Shown one piece after another: positions 1 to 15,000 of a stretch of 54,057 bases of DNA. Position 1 is the stretch's first letter. Every line of letters begins with the position of its first letter. The translations under genes were made by a program, and so were the position numbers. The notes beneath the pieces are model-generated. The model did not search any database. It saw nothing but the letters and a program-made list of their open reading frames with translations, and was not told the DNA's origin. Source of the stretch: Pirellulaceae bacterium (GTDB lineage: Bacteria; Planctomycetota; Planctomycetia; Pirellulales; Pirellulaceae); the NCBI GenBank assembly GCA_023382975.1, contig JAHDXO010000066.1:1-54057 (forward strand), given 5' to 3'.

Positions 1-3000
1 CCGCGAACTGGCCCGTCACCGCATCGCCGCCGTCGTTCTCGATCAGCACCACCTTATCGCCCAGCGACGCCGAGATCGTTCCGGCAGCCATCAGCGTAGC
101 CCCGCCCAGACCGACCGTCCCCGCCACCCGCACCTGATCATGCTGCGTGTCGGCCGCCAGTCCGTTGATTTGGACCTCGAACTTGGTCCCCGAGCTAAGC
201 GTCAAGCTGCCCGTCGCCAAATCCGCCGTCTCCGCCCCCGGCGACCCCGGCGCCCCCGGCGACAGCGTACTCGAACTTCCAGCGCTCAATGTCACCGCGC
301 CGCCGATCACCCCGGTGCCGCCCAACACAGCATCGTTATTAACCGCAAACGCGCTGCCAGCCGCCGTCGAACCGTTGACCAGCAGCGTCCCGGCGTTGAC
401 CGTCGTGGTACCGGAATACATGTTCGATCCGGCCAAAGCAAGCGTACTGCTGCCCTCCTTCACAAGCGCGACATGGTTGGTAGCACCATCCTCGATTTCA
501 CCTTGAAACCTGGTACTGGTGGAACCGCTGATGGTTAGTGTCGAGTCAGCATTCCCCGAGTTGGTTACTTGCCCGCCGCTGTCATTCTGATCAGGCAGGG
601 AGCCCACTGTCTGTGCGGTCCCATTCAAGTCCAGGGTTGCGCCCGATGCTATCCGGACCTCTGTCGTCGGCGGCAGGATACCGGTGTACGCGGGGTCATC
701 GATGCCGAACCACTTCGCTTGCAGATACGTTTCCGTGTACTGGCGTGCGGCATCACTGAGCGGGAAGGGATAGATGAGCATTTCGCCGATCCGCTGACCG
801 CCCTGACGGCCGCCAAAGTTCCGATCGTTGGCTAGGTTATTGGCCTGCGCATTGGCCAGGGTGACGAGGCTGAGCACTTGGTATCCGCCGGACAGTCCCG
901 TCGACCTGCCGTCGACGCTATTGCCGTCGATGGCTAGTGCGCCGTTGTAGACGGCGGGACTGGCCCATTGACCCCAGATCATGGAACCGGGACTTGCGGG
1001 GGCATAGCTGGTGAACGCTGCACCGCCGCGGTGGAAGTCCGAGGTCGAGGTGTCGCCCAACAAGTGGCTGCCGCCGTTGTGGCTTCCGAGTACCCAGAAC
1101 ACGGTGCGGATATCGGTCAATCGCTGATTCCATTGCAGCCATTGTCCGGAACCCCAGGTGCTGAAATCGACCATGGGAAGCGAGTTCAACTGATTGGTCA
1201 GCAACGTGGGTTGATTGGCGAGCGTGCCTTGGCTGGCGTACAGAGGCTGGCCCGTACGATCGTTCCACAAGGCGATCTTGTTGCCCAGGGCGGTAACCGG
1301 TTCCGTGCCAGCGGTATCCTGGAACAGCGTGTCTGCGGCGGAAGCATCCAACCAGAATTCCGTACGATCGATTGGATCGCTCGGTTGAGAGATCATCTTC
1401 AGCGTCCCGGCCTCGATAATGGTCGCGCCCTGGTAGGTTTGTTCACGGGCGAGAAGAACTGTGCCGCCAGTCGATTTGGTAATCCCTGCTTCTCCGCTCA
1501 AGGTGGCTGCGATCGTTCCGCGGCGCAGGTCGTAGTCGCCTCCGGATTTGTTGACGGTGCCGTTTAGCACGTACCCGTCGTCCAGCGAGAAGGCAGCAGC
1601 GGTGGCCTGAGTGGTCCCGCCCAGGTCCAGAATCCCTCCGTTGACGGTGATCGGGCTGGTTGTGGGCAGACGGTTGTTGCCACCAGACAGGGCCAGAGTT
1701 CCGGCTTCGATCATCGTTGCGCCACTGTAAGTATTGGCTCCGGTCAACGTCAGCAATTCGCCGGTGGTTTTCGTCAGTCCGACAGCCCCGCCCAGGGTTC
1801 TATTGGCCAATCCCGAGCGCGCGTCGATCGTGGCCATGCTGTAGATCGTACCAGTCCCGTTGCCCACAAGGCTTCCACCATCCAGGATCAACTGACCGAT
1901 CGTTTCCGTTGCCGTGTTCTGATGGAAGAGCCAAGTTCCGCCGGTTCGCAGTTGCACTGAAATACCGTTCCCCAGCGCGTCGCCGCCACCGTTGTCGGTG
2001 CGCAGCGTTCCACCGTTGTTGACGAAAACGTTGCTGTTGGCGATCCGCGAGTTGGCTGCGACTGCCACGGTACCTGCATTGATCTCGGTCGTTCCGGCAT
2101 AGTCGCTGATCCCACCGCCCGCGTGCCCGAAGTACAGAATGTTCGACCCGACCTTGGTCAGCCTGCCGGGACCGCCCATAACCTTGACATCGATGTTGGC
2201 GGCATTGCCGCCGATGGTGCTGTCGGATTGCAGCGAGACGTTGCCCGTCACCCGTCCGCTGCCTGCCGAACTGGAATTCCATAGCGCAGCGAACCCGTTC
2301 GGCGCGCCAGACCCGTTCAGATCGATGTCGTTCAGGACTCCGCTTTGCGCGTGCAGGTCCAGCGTGCCGCCAGTGTTGACCGTGACCACTCCACTCCCCA
2401 TCGCTCCGGCATGGTTGATCCGCACGATGCCCGCGTTGATCGTTGTGCCTCCGGAATAATCACCCGAGGCGGGCAGGTAAAGCAGGCTGGAGCCGACCTT
2501 CGTCAGCTTGCCGCTGCCGCTGACCCCGCCGATCAAGTCGATATTCGCGGCGTTCCCGCCGATGGTGGCATCCGATTGGAGATGAACGCGGCCGTTGATC
2601 CGGCCGCTATCCGCGCTGGACGAGTTGGTCAAGGCAGCGATTCCGCCTGCCGCTCCGTTGCCAGTCAGGTAGACAGTATTGGTGATGCCGCTCCTTGCGT
2701 TGATATCCAGCGTACCGCCGTTATCGACGGTAATCGTGCCGGTCCCCAACGCCCCCGCGGTGCCGAGCCGGAGAATGCCCTGCTGGACGATCGTTCCACT
2801 GCTGAATGCGTTGCTGTTGTTGGGAACAAACGTGCCGGTCCCCGTCTTGATCAATCCGCCGGTCCCGTCCAGCTTTCCGTCGAACTGCGTCGTGGAGTTG
2901 TCGCCTATCGTCAACGTAATACCATTCAGATTCATCGTCGCCGAGGCGACATTGCCAGACAGTGAGTCGAACGTGATGGCGTTTTCCTGGAGGTTCAGAG

Positions 3001-6000
3001 TGACTTCCTTGTCCACATCGACCGCCTCGGCGTGCGTCCCCGCGTTCACGACAATTGTCCCCGTGGTAGTGACCGCGCCGATCGCGCTGTTCACCGAACT
3101 GAAGGCGTTGTAGCCGAACACCGCGTTCTGGTCGTTGGCCGCCACCGGGTCCGCGTCCTGGATGAATCGTCCCGGTTCGAAACCAGCCCAGTCATCGTCG
3201 ACGTACACCATCGTCGGCGCGGGCGTGTAGACCAGAACCAGGTCGTTGCCGTCTCCGCCGTTGTAGTACAGCGTCATCGGCTTACCGTCGAGTGTCAGCG
3301 TATAGCCGTTGGCCTTGTCGGCAAACGTGCCGTTGATCGGGTCGGCGGCGCCGCCATCGTTGTCGATCAACATGAACACTTGCCCAACGCTCGGATTGAA
3401 CGTTCCGGGCAAACCGGAGTATTCGACGTTCAGTCCTGCTCCGACTACGATCGACACCGAACCTTCGCCGGTGATCCGGATCTGGTCGTAGTCCGTTCCT
3501 GCAACCGCATTGGGCGGAGCGGAACCTGCGCTCAGCACCTCCAGAGTACGACTGCCGGCCAACGTCAGATCCCCTTGCACCGTGATCAACCCGGCGCTGG
3601 CTCCGGGGCTGACCGACGCGCCAACCTGTTCGTTCAGATGCCCGTTCACGGTTCCGCTGCCGCGGAGCGTCTGACCGCTGGCCAGATCCAGTCGGCCGTT
3701 CGATAATCCCGTGACATCCAGCGCCGAACCGGGCTGCAACTCGATAACCGTCGAGGACGCGATATTGTTCGGCGAAGTGCCGTTCGCCAGCGCCAAGGTG
3801 CCGCTGGCGATGGTCGTTGCTCCGGTGAAGGTATTAACGCCGGTCAATGCCAGCGTTCCGTATCCGGACTTGGTTAAACCACCCGCGGCAAAGCCTTGAG
3901 CCTGAGTTTGGTTTTCCAGGGGTACGGCGACGGTCAGATCGATGGTGCTGTCCCCTGTTACATCGGCGACGTGGAACGTGGGAGTGGCGCCCAGCCGTAG
4001 GTTTCCCGACCCGCTGATCGCCGATGCCGACGTCCCGTCTACCGTCAAGGTGGCTTGGCTTCCATCGCTAAGCGGCCCCAGGAAGTACGTGCCCCAGGAA
4101 CTGTTGACGCCCGTCATGATCCAGGAGGCCCCGTTGCGCAGGGTGACGTTGCCGATACGATTCACTGCGCCGCCCGTGTTCGTCCACGCGGCCCCATCGA
4201 CGGTAATCGAGAATGTGGCTTGGTTCGCGGTGCTGTGACCGTTGGTGAAGCGATTGGTGCCGCCCGTGTTGAAGAACCCGCCATTGATCGTCAGCGCCCC
4301 CGCGAAATCATGCCACACCCCGGTTTGATTCAACGTCCCCGGTCCGGACTTGGTGATCCCCGTGGCGGCGCCGCCGGTTACGCTGCCGGACAGCAGCAGG
4401 TCGGTCGAGGCGCCGCCGTCGGCTACGGTGATCACGAAGTCGGTCATCGAGTTCTGGATCGGCGAGGAGACCGTCGCGCCGGTGGGCGAGGCGAGTGTGG
4501 TAAGGAACGATCCGGCATTATTCTGCGGATTCAGGCCAGTCGTTCCTCCGACCGTCCCACCGGTCATCGTGATCCCTTTGATCCACATGCCACCGTTGTA
4601 GGGAGACGAAGCGGTCAGGGTTCCATCATGGATGATCACGTTGGGGATGTTCGCCGCACTGCCGTGCCCTAATTGATTGTCACCGGTATTGCACAGCAAC
4701 GTACCGCTGGCGTTGATGATCACATCTCCCGTGCCAACGGTGCTGAAGCCGTTGTTCGCGGTGCTGGTCAACTGGAGCGTTCCGGTGTTGACCGTGGTTC
4801 CGCCGGAGTAGGGATTCTTGTTGGACAGGATCTGAGTTCCCGTACCGATCTTGGCCAACGCGACCGTTCCCGAGCCATTGGAAATGATCCCAGCGAATGT
4901 ATTCCCCGTCGCGTTACCATCCCCGACTGTGAGGGTCGCGCTGCCCGCTGTGCCGCTGTTGACGGTGCCACTTCCGATCAGGCCATTGACCGTCTCGTTG
5001 AACCCATTCAGATTCAGATTTCCATTTACCGTGACATTCCCCGCATCGGCTCCGTTCGGGATGACTTCCGAGGCGCCCAAACGCAGATTGTGAGTGATGG
5101 TGGTAGGGCCAGTATAGGCGTTATTGGGATTGGTCAAGATCACGGCACCGCCGCCGTTCCCATCCACGTTTTGCACCGTCAGCCCGGCGCCGCCGGTGAT
5201 TGGTCCGGAGATCGTCAAATCCTTGGCCGCGTGTTTTGCAGATACCGTCCCGCCCTCGGATCCCAGGGTGATGGTACCAGTCATGGTGTAATTGCCATCT
5301 TCATTGTGCAGCGCGCCGCCGTTCAGGTGGAAGTTGTTGGCGATCGTGAAACTGGCGTCGTTCTTGATCCATAACCGCACCCGAGCGCCGGCGTTGACCG
5401 TCACCGTCCCCGTACCCAGGGCCGACGGGTGCGAAGTGGCGGGGCCGGTGCCGCCGGTGCCAAGGCTCAGTATCCCTCCGGACACGGCCGTACCGCCGCT
5501 GTAGGAGTTCGCCTCCGCCCCGGCCAATGTCATCGTGCCCGTCCCCGACTTGAGCAGCGTCATCGTGCCGGAACCGTTCTGGATGGCGCCCGAAAACATT
5601 GCCGTGGCGTTCTCTGCCCCGACCGTCAGCGTGTTACTACCGACAATGTTCTGCACCAATCCGGAACCCGACAGCCCGTTGATCGTCTGGGACACGTTGT
5701 TCAGTTGCAGCGTGCCGTTGACGGTGACCGAATTGGCGGACGTCAACGTCGAGGCATGGCTCGGCTGGAAGATCGACGACTCGTTGACCGTCAAGTTGCC
5801 GGTCCAACTGTTCGCCACGCCCTCATGGGTCACGCGGGACTGGCCGGTTCCGAATGCGATCACGATGTCGCCCGATCCGGACCAGACCGCCCCGCTGCCG
5901 CCCCAAGTCAGGCGGTCGCTGCTGCCGTAGAGCGTCACGTTGCGATCGACTTGCAGCGAGCCCGAAAGCACTTGCATGCCGTTGTACGAACTGATCCCGG

Positions 6001-9000
6001 CGGGTGAATCGGGCGCAGAGGAGGAGACGACGACGGCGTTCCCGATGTTGGCACCGACGCGCAATTGCGTAACCGCCGAGCCGCTGTTGATGTTGCCGAG
6101 CGTGATCGCACCGCTGCCGGCGCCATTTACGTGCCCGAGTTGCAGCATCCCCGACTCGATCACCGTGCCACCGAAGAACGAGTTATTCCCGCCTAGCATC
6201 ACGCGATTGCCAGCGGCGACCGCTGACGTACCGCCTCCGCCGCCCCGGATGATCAAGCCCGCGGAACCGCTGATCCCGCCGGCCCCGAAGGAATACCACC
6301 AGTCGGCAGATCCCGTCACCGGGATCTGCAAGATCGCATCCCGTTTCAGTTCGATCGTGCCAGAGTGGACGGTGTGCTGGGTTGCACCGTAGACGATCAC
6401 CTCGCCCGTTCCGTTGTTGCTGACCGTGATCGGGTTGGCGATGTTGTTGGCAGCGAGCGTGAGTTGAATGTTGCTACTGCCCGTGTGCGCATCGCCCAGC
6501 GTCACCATTCCGGTTCCCAACCCAGCGGTCGCGTTGGTGCGCAGCGTTCCCTGGCTGACGACACTGCCGCCGCTGTACGTGTTGGTACCCGCCAGCGTCA
6601 GCGTACCGCCGCCGGTTTTGGTCAGGCCTACGGTCCCATCGACGGTGGCGCTGATCGTGGCCGTGCCGGTCGGCACATTCACGGTGCCGGAACCGTCGCC
6701 AAACGTCAACGTGTTGCTCTGGATCGTGTAGCCGTCCACCTCGAAGGACAAGGAACGTGCCGTGACTCCGCCCACCTGAATTGATATCGTGCCTCCCGCG
6801 ACCGGGAAGATGGCGTTGTCGTTGTTGGCGTTGTTCCAGACGACCAACGGCCCGGTGACGCTGCCGACTCGCCATTGCAGCGTGCCGGTGTCCCAGGTAC
6901 CCGTCCCGCCCGTGGCGGTGGTGGCGTCGCCGTCGGCGTCCCAGTATAGGAGCTGCGGATCGGCGTCCAGCAGGGCCACGTCATTGGGCACTGTCCCGCC
7001 GTCGGCGTTGTGGACAAAGGTGATCGTATACAAGATCCCGTTCAGTTGGACGAACGAGCCCTCGGGCAATCCGTTGAAGTTGCCCACCACCGGATCCGTG
7101 CCGTCGTTGCGGATGATCTCGATGGCCGCCCCGTCGTTGTTGGTCGTTCGCGTGCCGGTCAGGACCAGCGTGCTGCCCGTGAGATCGACGATCCCCGTGA
7201 CGTTCATCTGGTCGTAGTCGTCTCCGGCGGTGTCCCCGTTGATTTGGACACTGTAGTTCCCAGCAAGCGTCAAGTCGCCCGTATTCAGGACGGCGGTGCT
7301 GTTACCCGGCGACAGCGTTCCGCCGCTTACAACCGTCACCGAACCCGTGATCGTCCCCGTCCCGCCCAGCGTGGAACCGCCGTTGACGATCACGTCCGGG
7401 TCCGCCGGACCGTCGGCCAGCGAGCCGTGGACCAGGAGCGTTCCCTCTTGGACCTTCGTGGTGCCGGTGTAGGTGTTGTCACCTGTCAGCGTCAGAGTTC
7501 CGACGCCGATCTTGGTGATCGTGCCGTCACCGCTGAGCACGCCAGCCGCGGTCTGCGTGGTCTGGCCCGGTCCGCCGAACCGCAGTTCGGAGCCCGCGTC
7601 GGCGTTGCTGATTGCGTTCGACAACGTGAGGGAATCGCCGGACGACGCGGTGCCGATTAGGGTCGTGGACGTGGAGGCAGGGAGCAACGCCTGGACCTGG
7701 ACTTCGGCCAGCGAAAGATAGTTATCGACGTTTAGCTGGATGCGCACGTACCGTCCCGTCACTCCCGCCAACGGAATCGATGCGGACGGATTCGGTTGAA
7801 GCAATTGGTGGTTGCTGTAGGTGGCGGCGCGGTAAGGGAGCATCAAGGGATTTTCGCCGGCCGTGAAGGGATCGTCCGAGACGAAGACCCAGTAGTCGGC
7901 CAGTCGATCGCCGCAGCAATCGGTGCGGTTCCAAATATTGATGGAAGCGATTGCCTGGGAACTTCCCAGATCGACCTGCCACCAATCGTAGATGCCGCCG
8001 GCCGTGTGGGTCACTGAATTCCCGCCCCAGTTCCCGTTGGTATTGCCGTCGACGGCTCGTTGCGGAACACCACCGTTGCCCGTGGTGTTTTGCGAAGCAA
8101 CTTTGCCCTGGGCAACGTTCGATAGGCCGACGTGTTCGATGGTGATCGGTCCGGCGAACGTGCTGCCGCCGCCTTGGGCCAGCAGTGCACCATTCCCGCC
8201 GAAGCCTGTACCCGTCAATGCCAGCGGTTCCGCGTCCAGGTAGGCGACATTGTCCAGCACCAGTGACGCCCCAGGCAGGACGCTGGTCCCGCCAGCGGTC
8301 GTCCCGAGGGCCCCATCGGCCGTCACACGCAGAGAACCGGCCAGGACCGTCGTTGCTCCCGTGTAGGAATTCGCTCCATTCGTCAGGCTCAGCATGCCTG
8401 TGCCGACCTTGACCAGCGACCCATCGCCAGAGATCGTGCCGGCGAAGGTGGTCGAAGCGTTGTTACCGCCGGCTAGCAGCGAGCCGCCGTTGCCGAGCAG
8501 AACGGCGGCGCTGGTCGACGATATGGTGTCGGTCGCGAGGGAACCAACGGTTTCTGTCTGCCCGTTGACGTCCAGCGTCGCCCCGTCCGCCACAACAACC
8601 GCCGAATTGTCGGGCAGGATATTCGGGGCCAGCGCGATCCACTTGCCGTACAGGTACGCTTCGTTCAACAGGCGTTGCTGCGTCGTGAGCGCGGTCGTGT
8701 AGACCAGCACCTCACCGACATCCCCGGCCCACTCGCGGCCGGAGTAGTAGCCGCCCAGGACGTTGTTGTTGTAGGCCGCAGTGTGTGACGTGCCCCGAAT
8801 GGCGCTCAGAACGTGCGGCGTATTGGCCGCAAAGGCAGTGTTCAGCGCGCCGTTGACGAACCACCGATTCTGGGCGTTGGTGAAATCGTTGGCATCACCC
8901 GAATTGTACGTGGTCGGCGATGTTGAGTTGGGGAAGCGAAGCCCCTTGTCGCCGGGGCTGCTGTTTCCGAATACGCCCGCCATCCCCTTCTGGGTTGTAT

Positions 9001-12000
9001 TGGGACGACTTACGACGAACACGTTCTGGGGACTGACGGCCGAACTCAGGACCAATTGATCGTCGGCTCCGTCGAAACGCACCGCGGGCTGGCCGTTGAT
9101 CGCGGACGCCTGATAGGTCGGCTGCCGGGCTGTCGTACTCTGGACAAAGTTGGTATCGGTAGCGGGCTGGACATTCCATTGGGCGACCGCTTGGCCGGTC
9201 GCCGTCACAGGCGATCCGCCGACAGTCTGCAGCATTGTCGCCGTCTGGGTGGCGTCCAACTGGTAGGCCAAGCCGGTCGCCACGGGCGACATTCCGTCGA
9301 CTCCCAACCGTAGCATGCCTTGGGAAACGGTGGTCGTTCCCGAGTAGCTGTTGTTGTTCAGCAGGGTGAACGCTCCTTGCCCGATCTTGGTGAGATTCAC
9401 GACATTGGCGCCGGTGGTGGTGCCGTTCTGGATGCGGCCGTAAAACGCGCTGGTCGTGTCGTCGGCTCCGACAGTCAGCGTCGCGGCCGTTCCCGAGCTG
9501 TTGGTCACCGTGCCGCCGCCGAACAAGCCGTTGACCGTCTCGCTGACACTTGCCAGATCCAGGGTACTGCCCGTCTGGACATTGACGATGCCCTTGCCGC
9601 TGCCGTCGGGGATCACGCCCGCGGCTCCCAGCCTCAACGTTCCGGCCACCACGGTGGTGTCGCCCGAGTAGCTGTTGGCGGGCGAGTTCAACGTCACTGT
9701 GCCGGACCCCGACTTGGTGACTGGCGCATTGGCGATGTACCGGAACAAGGTGCCGTTGCCAGGGTCCGCGGGGGCAGCGTAGCCGGCGACGCTGCCTTGG
9801 GCGCTGGCGAGTTGCGATAGGTTATTCGATGCGTTGAGGCCGAATCCAAACGAAGTCGTCCAGCCGGTTCCGCTCACCGCGCCCGCGCCGCCCCCACCAT
9901 TCCCAAGCCGTATGTCAATGTCGTGCCACCCGTCTCCATTCGGTCCCATCCCGAAGTCAGTCGTACCACCAAACGCATTGTTGGTCGCGGAGCCGGTTGT
10001 GCTGGGGACGTTCCAGGTGGTGTTGCGCAGTCGCGTCACACCATCAACCTTGATCAGCACGTTGTCGTCGATATTTTCGGCGAAAGCGAAGATGCCATCC
10101 GCATCGTAGAACTGCCCCGTATACACCCATGTCCGGTTGCCGGCCCAAGGCGGCGAGGCATTGGTCTGACCCGCGGTAATCCCGAGCGCCGTATCGGCCC
10201 CGGGATTGGGATTCGTTTCGTCAAACGCGGCGCCCAGACTTCCCTCCCGCAACCCGGGGACAATGTCCGAGATGGTTCCGTTGACCATCGTGTTGCCAGC
10301 TCCGGAGAACCTCAACTCGAACATCGCCAGGATGTCACCGTTCAGCGTGAACGTGTTGCCTGAAGTCGCGGAATCGATTGTCGCGCCCGCCGTGTTTCCG
10401 GAAATCCGCAGCGGGCCGGCAAACGTGTTATTGCCTGCGCTCGACCGAAGAACGTTGCCGAGTTGTACCGGTTCCGCAGCCGTGTATTGGACACCGCCCC
10501 GCAAATGCAGCACTCCGGACGAGGTTACCACGGTGCCGCCCGCGGTCGTCCCCAGGGCGTTGTTGGCGGTCACGATCAGAGTGCTATTGTCGACGGTCGT
10601 CGTCCCGCTGTAGTTGTTACTCGCGTTGGTCAGGATCACCGCGCCGCCGCTGTTGCCGTTGATGTTCCGAATCGTGGGGGCCCCGGGACCAGACACTTGG
10701 CCCGAAATGGTCAGATCCTTGCCCGTGTAGCGAGCCGAGAGAGTGCTGGAGGCAGTGAGCGTTGTGATCCCGGTGAGGTTGTAGTTGCCGTCTTCGTCGT
10801 GCAGGGTTCCGCCGTTGAGCGTGAAGTTGTTGGCGATTGTGAACGACGCATCGTTCTTGATCCACAGCCGCACCTGACCGCCGGCGTTAATGGTCACGGT
10901 CCCGCTGCCCAAAGCCTCTTGATGGGAAGTTGCCGAGCCGGTGCCGCCGGTTCCGAGGCTCAGTATCCCCCCGGACACGGCCGTACCACCGCTGTAGGCG
11001 TTCGCCACTGTCCCGGCCAATGTCACGGTTCCCGTGCCGGCCTTGGTCAAACTGCCGCTGCCGCTGATCGTGCCGGCGATGGTCGTGTTGGTCGCATCGC
11101 CGACGGTCAGGTTCGATGTGCCTTGGATGGTGATGTTCTGCCCCGACGCGGTCGTCAGGGCAGCAAAGATGGCCGTCTGGGCGGCGTCGACGCCCGTGAC
11201 CGTGATCGATTGGGTGCCGGCCAATAAGGTCGCGCCATAGCTGCCGCCGTTGACGATGAACGTGCCGGTGAAGCTTGGATGCTTACCTTGGGCGGCACCG
11301 ATGCTGGCGAAGGCGTTCACGCCGAACAGGGCGCTCTGGTCGCCACTGAGCCCTTGGTCGGCATCCGAGATGAACTGGCCGTCGCCGCCGCTGAAGTCGT
11401 CATCGATATAGATCACCGTCGGCTCCGCGGGATCGAACAGCACCAGGTCGTTGCCGTCGCCTCCGGTGTAGCTGGCGAGGAAGGTGCGCGCGTCGCCGCC
11501 GCTGCCCAGGGTCACTGTGGTGCCTTGCGCCAGATTCGAGAACGGCGTGATCGCGTTGTTGGTGTTGTTCTGGATCAGCGTGATCAAGTTCGGCAAGGCC
11601 GGCACCGTGCCGCCGCCGGAGCTGACGAACGTGATGGTCGCGGCGTTCAGGTCAATCGTGTTGGCCGCCCCGTCGACGACGATCTGGTCGTAATCGCCGT
11701 CCAAACCCGCAGTCAGGTACGGGCTGTTGACCTCGAACGTCGTGCTGGCCGAATAGTTGCCGGTGACCGTCAGCGTGCCGGGGCTGTTCCCCGGATTGAC
11801 CGTGCCGGTGCCCGCCGCCGTCACGTTGCCGTTGATCGAGCCCGTGCCGCCCAGAGTTGCGCCGTCGTTGACCGTGGTATCCGAAGTGATCGACCCGTTG
11901 ACCAGCAGCGTCCCTTCCGAAACCGTGGTGGTTCCGGTGTAAGTATTGGTCCCGCTCAGCGTGAACTCGCCGCCGCCCTGCTTGATCAGCCCCCCAGCGG

Positions 12001-15000
12001 TGCCGTTGACCGAACCTGCGTAGGTCGAGTTCGTGTCGTCGCCGATGGTCAGCGTGTTGCCGCCCAGCGTGACGCTGGTGCCGACAGTCCCGGCCAGCGA
12101 ACCGATCGTCTCGGCAGCGGTCACGTCCAGCACGCCGCCGTTGATCAGAACTGCCCCGGTGTCCGCAATCGCCGCCCCGCCGGCCAGCCGCAGCGTGCCG
12201 GTGCTGACGGTCGTGGTCCCGGTGTAGGTGTTGGGGCCACTGAGTGTCAGGGTGCCGTCACCGGTCTTGGTCAGAGAGCCGGGGCCATCGAATTGTTCGT
12301 TCACCGTGATATTCCCGCTGCCGCCAATGGACAGCGGCCCGTCCAGTTGCAGGTTGCCGTTTCCGTTGCCGTTCAAGGTCAGCGTCTGGCCGGACGGTGC
12401 AGACTCGAAGGTGCCGCCAAGCGAAGTCACGGTGAAATTGTTGCCCGACGAGTGCGTGTTGCCCAGTACGCGAATCGTACCACCGTTCAGCACGCGGCGC
12501 TGTCGATAATCCGACAATTGGCCGGTACCGCCGGCCGCACCGTAAGCAAAGCTGTCCAGCACCAGCGTCCCGCTCGTGTTGACTTGTAACACGGCGCTAT
12601 TGTTGTAACCACCGTTGTACAGCCGTCCCCCGGGCGCGGATACTTGCAGCGTGCCCGCGTTGATCGTGGTGTTGCCGATGTAAGTGTTGTTGCCGGTCAA
12701 CAACAGCGTGCCCACGCCCGCCTTGGTGACATGGTTCGTGCCGTTGGCCGTGATGGGAGCGCTGACCAACAGATCCACGTCTTGATCGCCGTCGGCGACC
12801 TGGAACAGGGCCGACGTGCTGTCGCGTAGGCGAAATACGGCGTTGCCGGTAACGGGGACGATCTGGGCGGTATCCGAAGAACTGTTGACCGTGATCGTCG
12901 GGCTGTGGAACTCATTCAGCGTCCCTCCCAGCCAGAGCGTCCCGCCGGTCATGTTCAACTGGAAATTATTCCAGAAGTGATTGCCGACGTTCGCCCCACC
13001 CACGGTGCCGCCGTTGATGTTCAACACGTTGACCGAGGCCCCGGCGGTATAGCCGAAGGCGTTGGCGACGGCGTAATCCACCGTGGCCCCGATATTGACG
13101 GTCAGCGTTCCGCGGATCGTGCCCGTCGCTCCGCCGACACCCAGCAGCAGTGCCCCCTCGTCGACGATCGTGCCGCCCGTATAGGTATTGGCTGAGTTGA
13201 GTCGGAGAGTGCCGCTGCCGTTCTTCGTGATGCCACCCGAACCGCTGAGGACTTGATTGAGAGTGATCGTGTGCCCAGCCGTTCCGTCTACGGCGTCCAG
13301 GGTGTCGATGATGGAGTTGGCCAGAATGCGAATCTGTTGAGTACCGTTCCAGTCCGAGGTGGCCCCCAGAGTTCCGCCATCGAGTTCCAGCCACTTGTTG
13401 GACGCGTTTCCGTTCAGGCCGTAGTTGCCAATGTTCAATCGCCCATCAGAGAGCGTATAGCGAGCCGCGTTGTTGCGTCCGTTGCTGAAGTTGATTCCGC
13501 GAAGGTTCGCAACACCACCGGTTTGCACCAGGGTAGCCGTGCCGTCCCAACCGAGACTCAATGGAGCATTCGGCACATTCAGTATGCCGCCGGAGAGATT
13601 GTAGGTCGAGGAACCCGACCAGTGGTTCAGCAAGAACGAGGCGGATGTGCTATTGGTGCTGTCGCTTCCGGTAACATTCACCGTTCCGGCACTATGGTTG
13701 ATGGTGGAAGTCGTGCTGCCACCTTCTGACGTTCGCAATTGAGTAACGGACAACTCGCCGCCGGTAATGTTCAGCGTCGCCGTGCTGACGAAAAGGAACT
13801 CGCCGGCGTTCAAGCTTCCCCCAGACAAGTCGAAAGTTCCTTGCTCTACTCGCATCCGGCCCACGCCACCATCGCCATAGTAATTCAGTACTCCTCCGTC
13901 CGACTTGCGCAGCGTTCCGGAGCCCGAGATGGCGCCAGGCACATTCATCGTGTAGCCGGTCCAAATGTGGAAATAGCCGTCGCCATCGGGCAATTCAATG
14001 CTTCGATTGGGATCGAGCGTTACGTTCGCACCGGCCGAAGCGGATCCACCCATGATGCGTCCGCCGTTTCGCAATGTAACGTTGATGGTTGGCGAATTCG
14101 GAATGGCTCCCAGTGCGCGATCACTGGTGATGCGCAGGGTACCGCCGGAGACGGTCGTTCCGCCAAGGTAGGCGTTTTCGCCCGTAACGATCAGCAAGCC
14201 GTTTCCCAGTTTGGTGATCCCTCCGTTGCCGCTGATGATCCCTGTTAGCGAAGTGTTGTTTCCGATGGTATCGAAACGGACGTCGCCCCCTGTCCCCGTC
14301 AGCGTCATCGGCACCGAAGACGACCACGCCGCATTGGATTGAACAGTTCCACCGCCCAAATTGACTTGAAAGGTGCTGGCGGTCGCGTTGCCCGCGATCC
14401 CCAGGGCGCTGGTCAGCACCAGCGTTCCGCCCGTCAGGTTGTACTGATCGATTCCTGTCGTCGCGCCGCGAGAATCCAGGTACAGCCCTCGCGTTGTGAT
14501 CGTACCGCCGTGATGATTCAGGACACCGGTGCCATCGACGCCGATGGTAATCACGCCCGAAGACTCCGCGCCGCTGCCCGTGCCGTTTACCGTGAGGTTC
14601 CCACCGTTGATCGTGTAACTGCCCGTCGTGGAGTAGTGCCCGACTCGCACTTCCCCCCCGACCAAGACGGTCCCACCGTTCTGTACCACTGTCCCCGCCC
14701 CGCGCGAGTCGCCGATGCTCAGATAATTCGCCGTGAAGCTGCTCGTCTCCCCGATGGTCAACGTCGAGCTCTTCTGGACGTAGGTCCCGACCGTGGCGTT
14801 GAGCGCCCCGGAACCGGAGAGACTCATGTTGCCGGTGCCGTCCCAACCGATATACAGGCCGCCGTTCGCGTTCAATGTGCCGCCAGAGAGATCGTAGCTG
14901 CTGGTCTGGTTCGACCAATGCCCCAGACGCATCTGGCCGGAAACCGTGACCGTGCCGCCCGATTGGTTGACGTTCCCGGCGTGTCCGCTGGCTTCACCAA

